Below, piece after piece: positions 47,010 through 59,419 of a stretch of DNA of 64,000 bases (position 1 is the first letter of the stretch; each line of letters begins with the position of its first letter). The translations under genes and the position numbers were made by a program. The notes below the pieces were generated by a model, which was given only the letters and a program-made list of their open reading frames with translations, was not told the origin of the DNA and did not search any database. The stretch is from Warburgia ugandensis (lineage: Eukaryota > Streptophyta > Magnoliopsida > Canellales > Canellaceae), in assembly GCA_035236585.1 (NCBI GenBank), contig CP141126.1:10243001-10307000 (forward strand). Direction: 5' to 3'.

Positions 47010-48001
47010 ATTTCGTCAATGTCCTTGCCGACTCCTCATCTTCGTGGTGTCGTCGAAACTTATGCTTGTATGCCCACAAAATGTTCGCTCATTCCCAAAT
47101 TGCCTCAGTAGCTAGTTGGCCCTTCCATTACACCAAGTACTTCACGTGTATAAGACGAAGCATCTGCTTGCTCGTTGGTCCAACAAGATGGCCTCATCCT
47201 CTGTGTAAGGCCACTGTCATGTTTGTAGGTGCCCTCTTTAACACCCACGCTGTGGACCTTCTAAGTCTTCATGGTACGGTTTTAGACTTCTTACATGGAA
47301 AACTTTGTGAATCTTCAAGCTTGATGGTAGGTCAAGTTTATATGATACCTTGCCCACCTTCTTGGGGACTCGAAAAGGTCCCTCATATTTTCTCACTAAC
47401 CCATTGTGGATCTTCCTAAAATCCCTCATTTGAACTCCACATGCCTTCTCCGGGCATCTTCTACCTTCTTCATTCTCTTAATTGCCTTGTGGAAATAATA
47501 CTTGGCGACTTCAACTTGCCAGGTTGATAGGCTCCTCCCTTTATATTTGGTTGCCATCGTAAGAGGAGGGAGGGGTTGCTTGCCTGTGATTAGCGCAAAA
47601 AGACTCTTGGCTATGGCCTCACTCCTCTTTAGATTATAGCAAAACTGCCCCATGCTCAATAGGCGAACCCAATCCCTTTGTTGGCAATTACAAAATGCCA
47701 TAAATACTCCTCCAATAGCATTTTAATCTGCTCTATTCACCCATCAGTCTGGGGATGAATTTTTTTAGAGAATTGTAGCTCTAAGCCTAGTAGTTTGAAT
47801 ATCTCCATCCACCACTGCCCTGCGAATAGTAGGTCTTCATTGCTGACGATATTTTCCAGCATGCCCCAGTACTTGACCTCTGTAGTCAATTGGTGTCGCT
47901 ATGAATATGACATAGACAACCTTTCCACCACTACTAGGATAGAGCCACGCCCATGCACCTTAGGTAGTGTGGAAATGAAATCCATAGACATGTTAGCCTA
48001 T
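47010..48001 (-). pseudogene. Integrase (most of the core, C-terminus) and chromodomain of the dead chromovirus
   Basis: Just left of the inserted LTR the minus strand reads SMDFISTLPKVHGRGSILVVVERLS, in two blocks, containing the first Asp of the integrase DDE triad. Further on is FCYNLKRSEAIAKSLFALITG (47.64 kb, two blocks), then DFRKIHNGLVRKYEGPF and HKVFHVRSLKPYHED (47.3 kb). A chromodomain-like stretch follows at 47.05-47.18 kb: VKYLV-stop-WKGQLATEAIWE and RRHHEDEESA. Chromodomains steer integration to heterochromatin. Multiple stops make this non-functional. Confidence 0.8.
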
Positions 48002-48543
48002 TGTCACGGACTTGCACTATAAGGCCCATGACCAGGGCTTGCAGCCTCTAAAGAAGTCTCACTTGGGACGTGGACCTGACCTTAGGGACTCAGGCCTGCT
48101 TGTGAAGGTCCATGGAACTTGGCCTGAATCTAGAAGGACCGGTTTCTGGAAGTCTCTTTGCAAATATGTAGAAAGGTAGAAGGTTAGAGAAGTATGTAGA
48201 GTTGTATAGAGTTCTCTAGGGAGAGTTCTAGAGTAGTCCATAACCGTTGGATTGTAGACATTTGGAATAATCTGGACCATCCATTGAGGAGGTGGATGAG
48301 AGAGAGCAAGTATAAATAGGTGTAAGCTCCTCACTTGTAATCAGCTCAGAGTTCAGCCAAGGCTAATATATTAGGAGAGTTCCTTTCTGAGTTCTCTTGA
48401 GTTCCTCTCATTGCTTGAGTGGGTGAGTGAGTGTAGCCCTAGCAAGTGAGAGTTTGAGGTTAAAGGCTGACTTGTGCCAAGAAAAGGAGTTGTGCACAAG
48501 TGCCGCACGGGTTTAGCATTGGTGAAAGTGCAACCCCGTGACA
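48002..48543 (+). mobile_element. Solo LTR of the 38-kb element's family
   Basis: A 542-bp LTR with the same ends (tgtcacgga ... ccccgtgaca), a TATAAATA box near 48312 and the same R/U5 region, but diverged by perhaps a fifth overall from the three young LTRs. It lacks the internal region and is flanked by ctat (47998-48001 and 48544-48547), a 4-bp target duplication. Solo LTRs form by recombination between the two LTRs of one insertion. It splits the integrase core of the dead chromovirus between the PLPITKRP and SMDFIS segments. Confidence 0.92.
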
Positions 48544-48547
48544 CTAT

Positions 48548-49979
48548 GGTCTCTTTGTAATTGGTAAGGGTTCTAATAATCCTTCTTGCTTAAGGTGCTC
48601 CACCTTGTCTTGCTGTGCGCAAGACAAGTTCTCACAGTCGTTGATGTCATTTATCATCCTTGGCTAGAAGTACGCAACCGTTAGTAAGGCCAAGTTCCAT
48701 CTTTGGTTAGGATGGCTTTCCCATTTATTGTCATGGCACTCCTTCACAAGCCTCTTTTGTAGGTTCCCAGTGTAGGGGTGGCCATCCTCTATCCAAAATC
48801 TCCATGTCTTTCCTTCTTAAGCTATATTCATTAGACTTTTGACTTAAAAGAGTCTCTAAGAAGGCATTTTCTTATTCTGTCAAGAAGCGAATTCTCAACT
48901 TGACTAAGGGAAGCCTCCTACTCTATAACTCTGCCTTCTGGCTTAAGGCATCAGTGACTTGGTTGGTCCGGTCGGGCTGGTACTCTAGGGTCATGTCAAA
49001 TTTAGCCAAGAAGTCTTGCACCAAGCTTGCTTTGGGCTTAGCTTTCTTTAGGACTAAAAGTAGCTATTGGCAATATTGTCTATCATCCCCACAAACATAG
49101 AGCCCAATAAATGATGCGTCTATGTCCTTAGAGCATGATAGCTGTCATTTCCTTCGCATGCACTGTGTGCTACCTCTGTGCCTTGTTTAGCTTCCAGCTC
49201 ACATAATCTAAGGGTTGACCTTCTTGCACAAGGACTCCCCCTATACCAAAGTCTGTTGCATCTTTCCGGACCTCAAAGGGCTTGGTGTGGTTAGGTAGCT
49301 TAAGAACCAACTCTTCCATGTCAACCTTCTTGAAGTCAGCAAAGGCCGTTTGGCATGCCTCCATCTATCTCCATGCTCGGACCTTTTCAGCAGCTCGGTT
49401 ACTGGCGCAACCCTATAAGAGTACCATGGGATGAACCTTTTGTAATACTTGACAAGCCCTAGGAAAGATGTTAATTTCAGTATCTTAGTAGGAGCTTCTC
49501 ATTCCTTAATGACTCGAACTTTTTCTTAATCTATTCATATTTTCCCATCCTCGATCTAATGTCATAAGAAGGGTATGTTCGTATGGGCAAAGGTACACAT
49601 CCTTCTTCACATAAATGTATTCTCTCTAAGCACCTTGAACATGGTCTTCGAGTGTTTTACATGGTCTTTAAGAGTCTTATTATACACTGTCTATGTTGTC
49701 TAAGTGGACCACTACAAACTGGACTAAGTATGGATGGAATGGTTTGTTCATAAGGGAGCAGAATGTCATTGGTGCATGGGTTTGGCCAAAGGGCATAAAC
49801 AAGAATCTAAAAGTTCCATACATTGTCACACAGTCTTAAGCTAGTTGTCTTCCATGATCTAAACTTGATAGTACCCAGATTTCAAGTTAAGTTTGGTGAA
49901 TTACCGTGCCCTATCAAGTTGGTGGAACAAATTATTTATAAGATACTTGTTTTTTATAGTTACCTTATTTAGGGACTTG
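48548..49979 (-). pseudogene. Reverse transcriptase (second part), RNase H and integrase N-terminus of the dead chromovirus
   Basis: After the SINE the minus strand resumes with SLNKVTIKNKYLINNLFHQLDRAR, in two blocks, and FTKLNLKSGYYQV after a stop. The catalytic YLDDI box is degraded to HLDNI near 49.7 kb. RNase H begins FEVRKDATDFGIGGVLVQEG (49.2-49.36 kb). The integrase zinc-binding end reads CENLSCAQQDKVEHLKQEG with LLEPLPI near 48.55-48.65 kb. Confidence 0.82.
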
Positions 49980-50160
49980 GAGGAAAGCCTTGGTGCAATG
50001 GAAGAGTTGTCGTCGCGTGACCTTGAGGTTATAGGTGCAAGGCATGGAAATAGCCTCCTGCAAAATGCAAGATAAGGCTGCATACTATTGACCCTTGTGG
50101 TCTATCCCTTCCCTAGACCCCACATACACAGGAGCTTCGTGGACCGAGGCTGCCCTTTTA
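49980..50160 (+). mobile_element. Au-type SINE, copy k, inside the chromovirus RT
   Basis: Full-length forward copy from gaggaaagccttggtgcaa to cgaggctgccctttta. Target duplications are ccttatttagggacttg (49963-49979) and ccttattcaaggacctg (50161-50177), differing at three positions, all transitions. It split the reverse transcriptase at the RSLNKVT motif. Confidence 0.95.
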
Positions 50161-50177
50161 CCTTATTCAAGGACCTG

Positions 50178-51260
50178 CTGTTGATGCATAAATGAAGACT
50201 CCCATAACGATTCTTTTGGAACACATCTAGGCTCCATATGGTGCCTTGGATGATTATATGTACCCAGCATCAAGCAGCTCTTTCAATTGCCTCTTCAACT
50301 TAGCTAACTCAGGTGAAGCCATCCTATATGGAGCCTTGGCAGGGCGCTTGGTTCCTGGCTCTAGCTTAATCTTGTGATCCATCTCTCTCCTAGCTGGTAG
50401 CTTCTTGCACAATTCAAGCATCATGATATCCTTGAATTCCTCCGGGACTTCAAGGATAGGTTGGGGTAGGTCCTCCATCATTGCTTTATGTGAGGGTCGG
50501 GATTAGTACTCTCCTCCATTATACACACGACTCTATGGAAGGACATGGGTGTGGCTTTGGCTAAAATCAAGATATCTGCCTAGTATGACTTTGACATCAT
50601 CAAGAGGGATTACAGAGAAGTACGTCATACCTTGCCAGTTTCCCATCTTACTTATGGCCCCAATCTTTTCGCTATTGCTCCTGTGTCCACCATCCTTTGG
50701 CTGGTCTTCCATTTATACACTTCCACGTGCATGAGCTCCTTCTTAGGGACTTTGATGGTCTTGGGTTGGCTCTTGATGCCATTGAGGAGCTACAAGGTTC
50801 CCATCCTTGGATTCTCTTGGGCCTTATCCCATCTTGCTATAGAGCATTAAGGGCTTTCTTTTGTGCGTATAGTTCATAGCCCTGTGATCCCTGTTGCAAA
50901 TAAAGCACCCCATTGTTTTCTTCTCAAAGAACATATCTTTGTAATTGGGGCCTCCATATAGCTGTTGATGTTCCTCCTTATGGTTGGCTTCTTGTCCGCC
51001 CCACCTTTCCCATTGTAGGGTTTGTGGGACTTGGAGTTCTGCCCATTTGCCTTCTTTGAAAACTTGTAAGTCCTTCCATCGTCGCTAGTGCCAGCTAGGT
51101 CATTGACCTTCTGTCTCCGAAGCTCTTGTTTAACACGTAGTCGTAGGCCATTAATGAATAAGAAAAGCTAATCCTTCTGACTTAAGTTAGAGAGATTGAG
51201 TTGGAGCGAAGTGAACCTGTTGACAATCCTGAATGGTTTGCGACTCCTTCCATGCTTCAT
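50178..51260 (-). pseudogene. Gag C-terminus, protease and RT N-terminus of the dead chromovirus
   Basis: The gag part near 51.1-51.2 kb reads FLFINGLRLRVKQELRRQKV. The nucleocapsid knuckle is CFICNRDHRAMNY, whose last Cys has become Tyr. The protease active site is in KTSQRMVDTGAIAKRLGP, followed by a stop. The RT start is EFKDIMMLELCKKLPARREMD, in two blocks, then KRPAKAPYRMASPELAKLKRQ, in two blocks, and KELLDAGYI at 50.26 kb. Confidence 0.82.
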
Positions 51261-51270
51261 ACTACTCATT

Positions 51271-52142
51271 CTCGGACAAGAACTGAAAAAGAAAAATATA
51301 AGCATCTTAGTAATTAAATATGCTACCATTTAATATATATATATATATATATATAAAGGAAAATTCTTCGAAAGAGTGAAAATAACAAAAGGACTAATTT
51401 TGATGAATCTTGCCATGCAAAATATAGTGCAATTCAAGTAATAATAAAAGCCAAGAGCTGCCTAGCACAATCCCTCGAGATAACAAGGTGCCTTTTCTCC
51501 TTATGCTCGGAGGTTCACAGTGTTAGTTTCCCCTTGTTGGGAAGATTCTCAATAGATTTCTCTCTCTTTTATATAAGCAAAGAATTATAAAGCAAATCAC
51601 TTTCACATACTCCTAAATCTAATATCCTGTCAAAGGAAAAAGTGATGACTCAAACCTGCGATGAAGCATACTTAGTAAATATAAAAATAAAGAAAATATT
51701 TTGCTGGATAGTTTGCTTCCTAATTATTTGCCGTGCCCATGAAAAGTCTACTCACTGCCCATTCATTTAACTTTGGAGAGACAATAAAGAGCTTCATCCA
51801 TAGAAGTTATCGTGAATATGTGAATCACTGGATCCCATAAAGTCCTCGAATTGAGCAGCCCAACTTATTCCTGGAAGGGCCAAAATCTAAATTATTTCTT
51901 TCAAAGACTTTATGATAACTGGAGACATATATGCATTAGAAAACCAATGTCGGGAAGGTCCATCAGACGTCATCAATATAAGAGATGGGTAAACGGACTC
52001 GACAGGCCCATGGATCCCCACTCCAACCTGTCCTCTGATTGCTTGGGTTTTGGATGTCTAGAGTTCGTGAAGCATGCAGGGTGGATGACTCTAGCATCCA
52101 TAACATGATAAAGTGGTACTTTTTATCACAAGATAATGGACC
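51271..52142. other. Intergenic, no gene recognised
   Basis: Includes a TA microsatellite at about 51333-51355. The 5' LTR of the dead chromovirus would be expected here but is not recognisable. Overlapping frames near 51.85-52.27 kb have no domain. Confidence 0.4.
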
Positions 52143-52156
52143 AGTAAGAAACTTAG

Positions 52157-52332
52157 TAAAAAACGGCAGTTTCGGTGTATGAAACTCTCGCTTATGTGGG
52201 GGAAAGGGTGGACCACAAGGGTCTATAGTATGCAGTCTTACCTTGCATCTTTGCAAGAGGCTGTGCACCTTAAACCTATGACTTCAAGGTCACATAATAA
52301 CAACTTTACTATTGTGCCAAAGCTCCCCTTCT
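52157..52332 (-). mobile_element. Au-type SINE, copy l
   Basis: Reverse full-length copy: diverged 3' end (cggcagtttcggtgtatgaa), body taccttgcatctttgcaagag, B-box side tatgacttcaaggtcac. Perfect 14-bp target duplications, agtaagaaacttag, are at 52143-52156 and 52333-52346. Confidence 0.92.
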
Positions 52333-52346
52333 AGTAAGAAACTTAG

Positions 52347-53626
52347 CACGACAAGTTTAAATTTAATTCACTCAAAGCAAGGCTCTTAGGATCCTATAAT
52401 TGTCCAATCAGTGTGAATTTTGTAAGGCATCCAAAGCCGGAGCAGTCGGTGGAGCGCTTAGTGAGGAAGCGCCGTATTCAGTAAGAAAAAGTACACTCAT
52501 TTTAACCTTCTTGAGCAGTGACGGGAAACATGGAGAAGACCATCTTTTCTTTGGAGCTGAAAGCATAGACGCGACACTTTCAAAGGCTCTAGCACAGAAC
52601 AATCGCGTCATAGTCGTAATGGCCGAAGTCATGGTGGCTTCAATGGCACACCGGTGAACCATTATCCCAGCTTTAGTGGACCATCTCGTTAGTTGATAAC
52701 TTGCAATTTGCATGGCCAAAGAGTGTGCCAGTGGCTGGCATCTATCCTGAAAATGTATACTAAAGAGGGTCCAGGAACGACTTTGACCATCAACTCGCTG
52801 GTGCAATTATAGTACGTGTCATAAATTTAAGAATATTGCGAAGGGGTTTTCAGAGAATATATGCATCATACTCACTTTGCAAACACACAAAGATGTGCTG
52901 TTTAATTTTTGAATGGTTACACATAGTTCAGCTTTACTTCACTCGATAAGTAGCTGTTATCATTTGATGTTCCTCTCTTCGGCTATCACAGCCAAATACA
53001 AATGTCATTTTTCAATATCGGAAGGTTAATTTAGGTTGCATGTGCTGATATGGATCACTAGGATTCTATTTCTTAAGCGCGAAACGAATTCCAGTAATCT
53101 AATTCCATAGGATTCACTTCACTTGGGCTCATTCTGTTGGTCATACCAAAAGGAAAGTGGGTGAGAATTCAAGTCAAAGACCAAATAGACAACAAGGAGC
53201 CAATTCCACCTCATTAAACGAGAATTCATCAATTTTTTTTGGCGGGGAGAAAGACTATCCTGACTGAGCTTTTGGCGCTGAGTCACTGACCTCTCCTTTG
53301 AATGATTTAATTCATTCATCTTCTTCGCTGTTCTTACATGAGCTACTTGTAAAAACTCGTGCACATTGGTTACTCTAGCTACTAGTTTCCTCCGTTGAAA
53401 AGTCAATGGATTCATGATTAGAAAACTTTTTAACTGGAAGATGAAAAGGCCTAAATAAGTAGGGGCAAAGAAAATGAGCAAGTAAGATCATTCAAAGGCG
53501 AAACCTTAATGGAGAGGTCACGTAGTCAGTCCCAGAAGCCCATTTTGGGTAACATCTCTCTCTCAATGTGGAAATGACGGTATTGTTCCATGGTTGAGAA
53601 TTTTGTTTCAGTCATCATCTGTTCCT
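52347..53626. other. Intergenic, unidentified ORFs
   Basis: A 132-codon minus-strand frame (52408-52806) and an 85-codon plus-strand frame (52400-52657) overlap. Neither matches a family I know. Base composition is somewhat less AT-rich than the surroundings. A short gene or gene fragment is possible but unsupported. Confidence 0.3.
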
Positions 53627-53636
53627 GACCAAACAT

Positions 53637-53784
53637 AAAAAAAGGGGCAGCCCTGGTGCACGAAGTTCCCGCCTATGTGGGGCCTGGGAAAGGGGTGGAC
53701 CACAAAGGCCTATAAGTAGGCAGCCTTATCTTGCATTTTGCAAGAGAGTGATTCTATGTCTTGAACCCGTGACCTCAAGGTCCG
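53637..53784 (-). mobile_element. Au-type SINE, copy m (head missing)
   Basis: Reverse copy with an intact 3' end (ggggcagccctggtgcacgaag split by its GGG-rich part) and body, stopping at gacctcaaggtc, so the A-box head is absent. It still has 10-bp target duplications, gaccaaacat, at 53627-53636 and 53785-53794. It was therefore inserted already 5'-truncated. Confidence 0.9.
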
Positions 53785-53794
53785 GACCAAACAT

Positions 53795-56394
53795 CTGGCA
53801 TACATTTCACTAAAATATCGGCCGTTTCGGTGGAAAAATCACATTTCTTTTCTCAGTAACAACTCTGGTTTGTTCTGATTATAAGACAAAGATTGCAACT
53901 GTGGGCCTCAAATGTACGTTTTCTGTGTGTAACAGAAGATAGATTTTTAGAAGCCCTCCATGAATGCGTAGGCGATCAATCTTCTCTGTATCGCCTTCCT
54001 AAATTGACACTCCACGAGAACCTAGAGGGAACTAGGAAGATGAATGCTAAGCGGGAACGGCCACAAAGGCACGAAGGCAAGTTGTGATGCAGAATTGGCC
54101 TCTGGTTGATTCAAACCACTTATTTTCTGATCTCTTCCAGTTTGGATGTCTGACAGCATAGAAAAAGTGCAACTCTAGCATCTGAAAGGCTGTACTTTTA
54201 ATCGCAGGAAAGGAATAAAAATGGCAGCTTCCAATTCAACAGCCAAAAATGCATTGTTTTGGATGCAAGAAGCATCCAATGATCCTGATTTTTGGACCGA
54301 CAGATATCCAAAGGTGGTGGCCTTCATGCAAGAGCTGGGCAACTGACCATGTGGTCGCTCCCTCCCTCCCACAGCAGTCTTTTCAGCCTTTCCGAGTTTG
54401 TTGTCTATTGTCCATGCTCCCCACTACAGTAGCCTCCGTAAAGCCTTTTTTTTCTCCAATGCAATGAATGGCCGTTACAGACCTGATCTTAGACGTTTCG
54501 CCGCACCTCCCTCTCTCTCTCAATTTGCTTGCAGACCTTCGTGCCGTATTAATTCACCGACAAAAGGGAAGTTCTGTACAAAGAAAGAAACGTGTACCCG
54601 AAATGCAAACCAAGACTTACATGGTAGTGCTTAATACACGACTTTCCCCAATTCGCTAATTTTGGCGGATGCCTTTCACTACTATATTTTGCGGTGAATA
54701 CATAAAGACACGTCTCATCACTCGCTGCTTATTGGCTTGAAATCCTGATTTTGGCTAACAATTTGAGAACTCTCCAGATGAGACAAGCCTTGGGCCCCAT
54801 GTGTTCATAAAAGTTCTTTGACAAATTAAAATGACCTACTACCTATGCTATTCTGTATGGACGATATTATATATCCTCCCACATTCTCATCACATACGTG
54901 GCATACATAATATGGTGATTGAGGCTGTGTATGTGCTGGATTTGGCCACTGAGTTGACAGATCAATACCCGAAAATGGTTACAATCACATGACGCCAACC
55001 ATTTCCCTAGATTGTTGGTCATTTTTGCTCAACTTTTGTAGCTTTCATTGTATAAACTGTTAATCAAGTGATTAAGATAAATCAATCTCTTTGATTTTTG
55101 GGCAATTAGCGAACTCTCTTCTTGGCTCATTGAGAAACCCACGGCTTCATCTTCAGTCCAAATTAAGAGTCAGGTTTTACATAGTTTCATGTCTCTTTCT
55201 CCACGCCAAACATGGGAAGACAATTAAGGAGATAATGGATCCACAATATGGGTGGAACACCTTCTTAACCTTTAATCTCAGGCTCTTATCTTGACAATAC
55301 ATTGTTCTTGCGGCAATCATTCCACGAATGAAGCGTGTAACAGCGTGCGCCACACCATATCCTTAAAATAAGTCACAAAGGTGCTCGATTGTGATAGATG
55401 GCGTAGGAGAATCAGTGGAGAGATCTTGAAAATGACACAAGATCTTCAATGTGGACTGTTAGATTTCAATTCAAGCCGTGCCATGGCAACCTTTGGATTC
55501 ATCTCGCTCTATGCGCTTTTGAGATGTGGCCATGCTTGCCTATGGCAAGGTCAAGTAGGTTTGTATGAATATTTGTTAAGATAATTGGAAGCCTACTGTA
55601 TCAAACTTCAACCAGATTAACGAATGTTATGGCCACACCATAAACTGACATTTGAGGACTTCAACAACTCGAAATCTGTCCACTTTCCATCGATCGACCA
55701 ATGGGAATGGAGGGAAATCTCTTTATTATTATTATTTTTGGTGTATATTTAGAAAATAAAATCTTGACCACATGCAGTAGAGGCTGTTGATGATTGCTTT
55801 TATTATTTTAATGGCAACTGGGGATCTTCGATATCGTACTTTCTAATCATGGATTAATCCGCACTAATCAGATATCCATAGATGTTAGGAATCTCTGCCT
55901 GAAGGATAGAATGCCAATGCAACAGTCTGTCTATCAAAGCGCCGGGAGGGGCCTCATCAAGGGGAATGAGATAAGCAACGAGGGAAATGAATGGGTTGGG
56001 CATTGTGCATGGCAAGTCAAAGGCTGCTAAGTCGTGGAGGGCCAAGCAAAGAACAAAATGCACGTGTGGAAGGTTGGGTTTTCACTGGAGTAGAAAGCCC
56101 AAATAAAAGCTAGCTTTTGTGTTGGAAACAGAAATGAAAAGTGCACCATGGAATAAACTAGGGTTGTGGGGATCTTGTAGGCTAAGCAATGGGATTTTAG
56201 CCCTTTTGCTTTAAATGATGGAAGATTATTGGAGACATACACCAGAAGCCGATGGAGAGAGAGATTATTTGGATGGCTGGGTTTGGTGCTCCTGTGTCTG
56301 CCATTCTATTGTATAACAAACTAGAAAAGTACCACATGCTAGCCTAATCAATAAGCAAACGCCCAGTCTTAGAGAAGCTTTTCCGGTCTAAACA
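53795..56394. other. Intergenic, no gene recognised
   Basis: Frames near 54.25-54.66 kb and 55.09-55.58 kb are short, overlap and carry no domain. Confidence 0.4.
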
Positions 56395-56712
56395 CATAAA
56401 TCTCTCTCTTTGTCACTGATATGGACCTTCAAACCTGACCCTTTGGGTGACAATTACAAGTCTTCAACCCTATTTCATGACATTTTTTATTCTTTTCGAC
56501 GACGACTTCGAAGACTGTAGCCTTTGCTGAGCAAGGTCAGTTACTCTTAAGCTCATAAATCTCTCTCTTTGTCACTGATATGGACCTTCAAACCTGACCC
56601 TTTGGGTGACAATTACAAGTCTTCAACCCTATTTCATGACATTTTTTATTCTTTTCGACGACGACTTCGAAGACTGTAGCCTTTGCTGAGCAAGGTCAGT
56701 TACTCTTAAGCT
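56395..56712. repeat. Perfect 159-bp tandem duplication
   Basis: 56395-56553 and 56554-56712 are identical base for base in my reading, from cataaatctctctctttg to tactcttaagct, with a 3-base cat homology at the junctions. No gene is involved. It is either a very recent duplication or an assembly error. Confidence 0.95.
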
Positions 56713-58971
56713 CATTTCACATGGACTGATGTGGCAAATCCAATTTTGTAGATTTTAATTCTTCAACCTGCGTAATCTTTCAAAGTTTGTATGGTTTCTT
56801 TCTTCTTCTTCTTTTGTTTTATTTTATTTTTTGTGAATGGATTTTAAATTATATGTTTCCAGACTAGGTAGGCTAACATTTTAGTTCCATGTTGCAAGTA
56901 CAATCTCATTCCCCATAAGCTAAAATTGAACTTGCTTTTCTTCTTTTCATTTCTTCCCCTCCCCTCTCTTTTTCTGTTGCACAAGCGACTCAAACCTGAG
57001 CAAGAATCTGTACAGGAGGGTCCGTTCTTGGGCCACTGCGTCCGAATGCCTTTGCTCTAAATTTGACTTCTACATCCCTTTCCTCAGTTAACGCATCTTG
57101 GGCTTCTCATAATTAATCCAATAGTTTGAAACTTCACAACAATCTTTAGTTTCCAAGGGATGCTGTTGCTGTCATGGGCATCACTTTCAGCTCTTTTAAG
57201 CATAAAAGCCTTGAAGAAATGGGCAGATAATTGACAAAATTACCAGAAGTCGGCAAAGAGAAAGGAAGGTGGATAACAGTTGTCTACTTTTTGAGAATCT
57301 TCTGATCTTTTTGAGAAAAATTGTGATAAGTCTTAAAGTGTGTTTGTCGCGATGCTTTGAGAGTTAGGACTTGTTAAGCAGGAGAACAACCCAAAGTGCG
57401 CATAATGGGACAACTTTTACTTTAATAAGTCTGTCGATAGAATTGAAGAATCAGCTGATGACTTGTGGTTAGGGGCGAAATGCCACTCCAACTCAGAGTT
57501 AGCTAATTCTTCCCAAAATGCGTTGAGGCACAAAAGTTGATTGAACATCTAGAGGTAAAGCACTGTTTCAGTTCGGGCTGCGAGAGCAGTACCAAATCGA
57601 GAAAAACTCTAAATATTAGATACAACCCCAAATTAATGGAGTTCAAGGTCGGCTACTGTTAAGAGGAACCACCTGACTAGGATATTTTTAGACAGCATTC
57701 CTCCCTATTTCGCCAGTTCCAGCTTCATGAAAGTTACCACTTTTAGATAGACATGACAAGATGCACGGAGTCATGTTTACTGGCCTAAAATACATACTTA
57801 TATTACTAAACCTACAAGGATATCCTTTGTGGGAAGCCACTTCCAGCACCGAGCACCTGCAGCATCGCTAATGCAGGCAATTTACCACAAGGTTGGGGTT
57901 GAGTCCGGTGACTCTGGTCACTAAATGAACTCCCCACTTCCCCTCCCCACAAAAGAAAAGAAGAAAGGAATAACTTCTTAGTGTATAACCTTATATTCTT
58001 CATTGTAAATTCTTAATGGCAAAAATCATCTAACACAGTTAGTTGATGATAAAAAAATACATCTGCTCATTATGCTTGGTCATTAGAGAGGTCTCAAAGT
58101 AGATTTAAGAATTAGGATAATAAAATTAGTAGATTAGTTTAGTTCTTAATTCTTTGTTGTACCTTCAGGATGGTTACTCTTTTCATTTTTTCTAAATTTC
58201 TTCTTTTTAAAATAATTTGAAATACATTATAATCTGCCAAAAATATCATATAATTTCAGTTAAGATTTAATAATCGTACAGAATTATATTTGCTGCAATT
58301 AGAAGAAAAAAATTATATCTACACAATAGTTTTAAGCAAATTCATGTAGGATATTTAATGGCGTTGAAGGATGTGCATGTCAACCCAAGAGTACACAGGA
58401 TGGTCCCTCTTGTTTCTATTTCTTTGTTCTACACCGTGACATAAACAAATATCTTCCCCTAACAATTGTTTAGTGAAGTCTGACAATTTGGCTCTTACAT
58501 GTCACCATTCTTCTCTTTAATTGGAGACTAGATTTAGGAGTGTGATTGAGTGATTTGCTTTGCAATTCTTGACTTATATATAAAAAAATCTTCCACACAA
58601 ACACACAAAAAGAGAAATAGAAAAAGAGGCTTTGATGTTCATCCTCGTCGTTATCACATGCATATATATCATTTAGCCAATCCTACTATGGATAACTAAC
58701 ATCCTAGAACAACAACAATCAATGGAATCCCAACCATTTGATCTTAAGATCTAGTCAACTCCTTGCATTTGATACTTCATTTAGTAAATGTCTATTGGAA
58801 TGCTATTATTATGTAGCAAGACATGTGGGGAGCTGCCATACATTGCCATGTTTACATGACAAACCTATCATTGGTTGATCAGACTTGTAGATCTAGTTAT
58901 AGCTCATTTTCAAAACCACATCTCAAGAAGTAAAGCCGAAAGTGATTGGATGGCTCAATAAATAAATATAT
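56713..58971. other. Intergenic, no gene recognised
   Basis: AT-rich DNA. The 63-codon minus-strand frame at 57812-58003 has no domain. Confidence 0.4.
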
Positions 58972-59139
58972 TGTTATCAAATAAGATCTGAATTATCTGA
59001 TAAGATTGGTGTTATCAAATAAGATCTTTGACTAAACGGATCTACGTTATCTTTGATGCTTATCTATATGTAACTTCTATATAAACCTATTTGTATAATT
59101 CTTTGATCAATCAATTCAGTAAGGATGTAGATTTTATCA
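58972..59139 (+). mobile_element. Small LTR (copia- or TRIM-like), 168 bp
   Basis: Starts tgttatcaaataagatct, ends ggatgtagattttatca, and is followed directly by tggtatcagagtc, a near-match to the initiator-Met-tRNA primer site. The first 17 bases recur 38 bases later. A diverged copy of the LTR end (agtaaagatgtagattctatc) lies at about 59.31-59.33 kb, which would make a very short internal region, but a full second LTR is not present. Confidence 0.5.
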
Positions 59140-59332
59140 TGGTATCAGAGTCAAGGGGTGAAGATCTGTTGTCCTAGATTAGATTGATCTATCTCCCCCA
59201 ATAAGATCGATTGTATGTTTCCTTCTTCCTACCCATTGAATAGAAATTGATCGCTTTAGACAAATTTCTCTCTCAGTGTTTCATTTCATCACTTATAAAA
59301 TTAATTAATTTAGTAAAGATGTAGATTCTATC
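59140..59332 (+). mobile_element. Primer site and short internal region after the small LTR
   Basis: tggtatcagagtcaagg then gtgaagatctgttgtcc, related to the fragment at 36.83 kb. No coding sequence is seen. Confidence 0.4.
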
Positions 59333-59419
59333 CTATATATGTATGTATTTATGTATAGAGAGAGGGATTATTGCTTCCATATCAATTGACGGAAGAAAGT
59401 TAATTGTTCACATTCCACT

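Larger units (their letters stand above)
46590..51270 (-). mobile_element. Decayed Ty3/gypsy chromovirus
   Basis: Domains run right to left in gypsy order: Gag C-terminal part and CCHC knuckle (about 51.25-50.87 kb), protease with DTGA (about 50.7 kb), reverse transcriptase (50.48-49.68 kb), RNase H (49.36 kb leftward), integrase with zinc-binding and core regions (48.68-47.25 kb), chromodomain (about 47.2-47.03 kb), polypurine tract, 3' LTR. Every domain has stops or frameshifts. The 5' LTR and primer site are not found. Two later insertions, a SINE and a solo LTR, interrupt it. Confidence 0.9.
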
